17,061 nucleotides of DNA, taken from positions 1 through 17,061 of the forward strand of contig CADBPB010000015.1 of the NCBI GenBank assembly GCA_902796525.1, read 5' to 3'. Below, piece after piece: positions 14,139 to 17,061 of the stretch. Each line of letters opens with the position of its first letter. Within the stretch, counting starts at the first letter, position 1. The notes under the pieces are model-generated. The model was not told the origin of the DNA and searched no databases. It saw nothing but the letters and a program-made list of their open reading frames with translations. The stretch is from an uncultured Erysipelotrichaceae bacterium. Lineage in GTDB: Bacteria > Bacillota_I > Bacilli_A > Erysipelotrichales > Erysipelotrichaceae. Made by a program: the position numbers and the translations under genes.

Positions 14139-15476
14139 TCAGTTTTCCTCTTTTTTAATTCCATAGAAAGCAAAGATATCTTTCTCGTAAGCCAGTTTGA
14201 TCCTGCCGGTAGGACCATTACGATGCTTGGCGATGCTCAGTTCGACATCTTCCCGCTCCTCATCCTGATGTTCATCCGGATTATAGTAGGAATCGCGATA
14301 CAGCATCAGCACCAGGTCGGCATCCTGCTCAATCGCTCCCGATTCACGCAAGTCCGAAAGCATCGGACGTTTATCGGTACGCTGTTCCACTCCGCGGGAA
14401 AGCTGCGATACCGCGATGACCGGTATGTTCAGTTCCCTGGCCAAGGCCTTCAGGCTGCGCGAGATGTCCGCGACTTCCCGTTCACGCGTCTCTCCTTTTG
14501 AAGTGGACTGGATCAGCTGCAGATAGTCGACGATGATCAGATAGAGTCCGTGTTCCATGGAAAGCTTGCGGGCTTTCGCATAGATTTCGGAAACCTTGAT
14601 GCTGGAAGAATCATCGATAAAGAAGTTCATCTTCTTCAGCTGCTGCGTCGCTTCGTTGATCTTGGACCAGTCCGTATCATTCAAAGTGCCGGTATTCAGT
14701 TTCTGGAACGGCACCCTGGACTGGGCGGACAGGATACGCATGGCAATCTGTTCTGCCGGCTGTTCGATCGAAAAGATCGCGACCGAGCCCGGCGTCCTCT
14801 GGGCCGAATTCAAAGCGACATTCAAAGCAAACGTCGTCTTGCCCATGGAAGAACGCGCCGCCACGATTATGAGGTCACCTTTCTGGAAGCCTGCGGTCAT
14901 CCGATCGAGGTCGGAAAAACCTGTCTTTACGCCGGTGATCGTGCTTCCTGCTTCCTGTATCGCTTCGATGTGCCTGATGGTATTGTCAAAGACCTCTTCG
15001 CCAGTCAGGAAATCCGAACTGACCTGTGAGCGGGTCACTTCGGTGACTTTCTTTTCGACTTTTTCCAGCAGTTCGCCGATTTCCGTACTTCCATCATAGG
15101 CGTCATTCGAAATCTCTTCGCCCACCTTGATGATCTTACGTGCCAGAGATTTATTCTTTACGATGGCGATATATTCCTTCGTGTTTGTCGCAGAGACCGT
15201 CGAACCGGTCAGTTGCATCAGGTATTCCAGTCCTCCTACTTTATCGAAAACACCGAAATCTTTCAGCTTGGCCGATAAAGAAACGGTATCCACTTTTTCC
15301 CTGTTCTCGTACATGGAACGCATGATATTGTAGATGGTCTGATGGCGGTCCAGATAAAAATCGTCCGGAAAAATATCTCCATCGATGCACTGCCTCATGG
15401 CATCCTTATACAGCAGGATATTGCCCAGCAGCGATTCTTCCGCTTCCAACGAGTAAGGTATGATCTTGTTGCTCAT
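14139..15476 (-). CDS. dnaB: Replicative DNA helicase DnaB (DnaC in Bacillus naming)
   Basis: The hexameric helicase that unwinds DNA at the replication fork and contacts primase through its N-terminal domain. The protein is 445 aa, the family length. It has an N-terminal helical domain (about 8-105), a linker helix, and a RecA-type ATPase domain. The Walker A motif is ARSSMGKT (207-214; the usual form is ARPSMGKT) and Walker B is IIVDYLQ (314-320). A RxxxELNIPV segment and the SQLSR DNA-binding loop follow, with the arginine-finger region near the C terminus. The ATG at 15476-15474 lies one base after the rplI TAA, with the AGAGGA ribosome binding site inside the end of rplI. No intein is present. 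Confidence 0.98.
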   Translation of the reverse strand: MSNKIIPYSLEAEESLLGNILLYKDAMRQCIDGDIFPDDFYLDRHQTIYNIMRSMYENREKVDTVSLSAKLKDFGVFDKVGGLEYLMQLTGSTVSATNTKEYIAIVKNKSLARKIIKVGEEISNDAYDGSTEIGELLEKVEKKVTEVTRSQVSSDFLTGEEVFDNTIRHIEAIQEAGSTITGVKTGFSDLDRMTAGFQKGDLIIVAARSSMGKTTFALNVALNSAQRTPGSVAIFSIEQPAEQIAMRILSAQSRVPFQKLNTGTLNDTDWSKINEATQQLKKMNFFIDDSSSIKVSEIYAKARKLSMEHGLYLIIVDYLQLIQSTSKGETREREVADISRSLKALARELNIPVIAVSQLSRGVEQRTDKRPMLSDLRESGAIEQDADLVLMLYRDSYYNPDEHQDEEREDVELSIAKHRNGPTGRIKLAYEKDIFAFYGIKKEEN

Positions 15477-15477
15477 A

Positions 15478-15918
15478 TTATTCCTCTGTCAGTATCACTT
15501 TCAATGTGGCGATCACATCTTTGTATAATTCGACTTTCACATCATAGGTCCCCAGCTGATTCAAAGGTTCGCTGTTGATGATCTTGCGCTTGTCGATGAC
15601 GTAACCGTCTTTCTTGACCGCTTCCTCGATCTGCTTGGTCGAAACGGATCCGGAGACCTTTCCTTCCTTGGCTTTTACCTTGAATTCATACGTCCTCTTC
15701 TCAAGCGTTTCCTTCAGCTCCTGCGCCTTTTCTCTGTTTTCCGCATCCAGCTTCTGCGCATCGGCATTCTGCTTGTCCAGGACCTTCTTGGCCCCCTCGG
15801 ATTCCATTACGGCCAGACCCCTGGCGATCAAATAGTTTCTTCCATAGCCATCCGCCACCTGTTTTATATCACCTTTTTTTCCTACTTTCGGAACATCAGT
15901 CAACAGTATTACTCTCAT
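15478..15918 (-). CDS. rplI: 50S ribosomal protein L9
   Basis: L9 binds 23S rRNA near the L1 stalk and reaches toward the neighbouring ribosome. From the start MRVILLTDV (15918-15916) it is 146 aa, the normal length. The N-terminal signature GKKGDIKQVADGYGRNYLI is clear, then the long charged connecting helix (about 45-75), and the C-terminal domain with GSVSTKQI. The ATG follows a strong GGAGGG Shine-Dalgarno. A frame running 23 codons further upstream (to 15987) is the tail of gdpP read out of frame and is not used. The start overlaps the end of gdpP by 23 bases. gdpP-rplI-dnaB is the standard Firmicutes order. Confidence 0.97.
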   Translation of the reverse strand: MRVILLTDVPKVGKKGDIKQVADGYGRNYLIARGLAVMESEGAKKVLDKQNADAQKLDAENREKAQELKETLEKRTYEFKVKAKEGKVSGSVSTKQIEEAVKKDGYVIDKRKIINSEPLNQLGTYDVKVELYKDVIATLKVILTEE

Positions 15919-17061
15919 CTTTCCCTCCTGCAAAATATTCATCCAGTACCTGAAGCAGTTCAGCTTCAAGTTTCGGAACGCTGCCATGGCTCACCTGCAG
16001 ACCGGCAGCCGTCATATGGCCTCCGCCATTCATCTTTTCCATGATCACCTGAACATTGATCTTGCCTTTGGATCTGGCGGAAATCATCGTTTCTTCTTTC
16101 TCGGTATTGCAGACCACGAAGGCAGCTTCGATCTCTTTCGCTTTTACCATCATATCACATGCCTGGGAAGCGATGGAACGAGGGAAGTTCCCCTGTTCGA
16201 TCGCGGAAATGATGACATCTTTCTTATACGCCTTTCCGGCATCGATGATCTTGCTGCGCTGGATGATGTTGTCGTAAGGCTCCTGCGACAGCTCGTCGCA
16301 CAGCAACGGATCGGCTCCATAATTTCTCAGCTGTTTCGCCACATCGAAGGTCCTCGAGCCTGTACGGAAACGGAAATGATCCGTATCGATCAGCACGCCC
16401 AGATAAAGGATATTGGCCTCTTCCGGAGTAATGCTGATGTTCCGCCCGAAATAAGGCAGGAACTCGGAAGTGATCTCGCAGGCCGAAGATGCGGCTGCTT
16501 CGATGTATACGAACATGGCATCCACATCCAGATCCGCTCTTCTGCGATGATGATCGATGATCGCGATCCGTTTGGATTCTTTCAAAAGATTCGGACTGTT
16601 CGATTGCGCGGCGCTGTGATGATCGACCATGATGACGAGCGTTTCCTCATTCAGCAGATCCAGCGCTTCATTCTCGGAGATGAAACGATGCTTCGTTTCC
16701 AGGATGTTGCGGTATCTGCGCATCACGTCGCCGATCATCGATTCGATCCCGCCGCTGCGGCTGACGATATACGCCGGCTTATCGAGGCTGATCGCGATAT
16801 TCGACATATTCAGGGCGGCAGCCACGCAGTCCGCATCCATGTCCCTGTGGCCGACGATGATGACTTCCTTGGAACGTTCGATCAGGTCCTTGATCGTATT
16901 TGCCGTGACCCGGACTTTGGTCTTGCTTTGCTGCTCACGGGCTTCGGTCGTACCGCCGTAGAAGGTCGCATCATCTCCCATCTTCCGCACCACGACCTGG
17001 TCTCCGCCTCTGGTCTGTGCCAGATCCAGCAGGCTCTTGGCCGACTCATCCAGTTCCGTCA
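15896..17061 (-). CDS. gdpP: Cyclic-di-AMP phosphodiesterase GdpP, C-terminal part (cut by window edge)
   Basis: GdpP hydrolyses c-di-AMP to pApA and controls osmotic and cell-wall homeostasis. It is anchored by N-terminal membrane helices and a PAS domain, both outside this window. At the edge, in frame, LLDLAQTRGGDQ is the end of the degenerate GGDEF domain (GGDQ at 17008-16997). Next is the DHH phosphoesterase domain, with HRDMDAD (16849-16829, the HxxxDxD metal motif), VDHH (about 16627-16616) and IIDHHRR. The DHHA1 domain has GGGHMTAAG at about 16027. 387 residues are visible; full-length homologues are near 650. The reading frame is open through 17059, so any start inside the window, such as the GTG at 16993, is internal. 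The C terminus overlaps rplI by 23 bases. Confidence 0.96.
   Translation of the reverse strand, partial: TELDESAKSLLDLAQTRGGDQVVVRKMGDDATFYGGTTEAREQQSKTKVRVTANTIKDLIERSKEVIIVGHRDMDADCVAAALNMSNIAISLDKPAYIVSRSGGIESMIGDVMRRYRNILETKHRFISENEALDLLNEETLVIMVDHHSAAQSNSPNLLKESKRIAIIDHHRRRADLDVDAMFVYIEAAASSACEITSEFLPYFGRNISITPEEANILYLGVLIDTDHFRFRTGSRTFDVAKQLRNYGADPLLCDELSQEPYDNIIQRSKIIDAGKAYKKDVIISAIEQGNFPRSIASQACDMMVKAKEIEAAFVVCNTEKEETMISARSKGKINVQVIMEKMNGGGHMTAAGLQVSHGSVPKLEAELLQVLDEYFAGGKDESNTVD

Noticed and set aside
15896..15987. L9 with a 23-residue N-terminal extension
   Set aside because: The extension is the end of gdpP read out of frame; the internal ATG has a strong GGAGGG site and gives the normal L9 start and length.
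16991..16993. GTG at 16993 as the gdpP start
   Set aside because: The frame is open to the window edge and upstream codons encode the conserved GGDQ end of the degenerate GGDEF domain, so the gene continues beyond 17061.

Overview
The window looks like a core-genome segment of a low-to-mid GC Firmicute. The likeliest group is an Erysipelotrichia/Erysipelotrichaceae-type gut bacterium. This is inferred from gene content, strong AGGAGG-type ribosome binding sites, Bacillus-like gene order and protein sequence style; no rRNA is present to confirm it. Coding density is very high. Every gene but one is on the minus strand, and no gap without a gene exceeds about 125 bases. There are no tRNA or rRNA genes, insertion sequences, prophage genes or CRISPR arrays.

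The layout is easiest to follow in the direction of minus-strand transcription, from high to low coordinates. (1) 17061-11121 reads gdpP (5' end outside the window), rplI, dnaB, an M23 peptidase with LysM and G5 domains, an HtrA-like serine protease and rlmH. Junctions are overlaps or gaps of 0-14 bases, so this is probably one operon. It matches the Bacillus order gdpP-rplI-dnaC ... htrC-rlmH, except that the M23 peptidase sits where Bacillus carries purA and the walRK block. (2) 11107-10774 is ptsH (HPr) with its own strong promoter and a cre-like CcpA site in the promoter spacer. (3) 10723-5248 reads pgcA (alpha-phosphoglucomutase), trmR, two uncharacterised genes and murA, tightly packed. 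One uncharacterised gene encodes a soluble protein with one EF-hand/dockerin-like loop. The other encodes a single-pass membrane protein with a coiled coil and an SH3-like end. (4) rpmE (L31) has its own promoter, a structured leader and a terminator. (5) tdk-prfA-prmC follows, the same order as in Bacillus but without rho near murA. (6) A bidirectional terminator separates prmC from a convergent GNAT acetyltransferase gene, which is the only plus-strand gene and appears to be leaderless. (7) ychF-tilS diverges from the GNAT gene; tilS is cut by the window edge.

Functionally the window is mostly translation (tilS, ychF, prmC, prfA, rpmE, trmR, rlmH, rplI), envelope (murA, M23 peptidase, HtrA, the membrane SH3-like protein), sugar and signal metabolism (ptsH, pgcA, gdpP) and DNA replication and precursors (dnaB, tdk). 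I found no clear new defence or mobile system. The points most worth a second look are the two unknown genes between trmR and murA, the ptsH promoter/cre arrangement, the leaderless GNAT gene with overlapping divergent promoters, the Asn-to-Asp change in the PrmC active-site motif, and the M23 gene in the walRK position.
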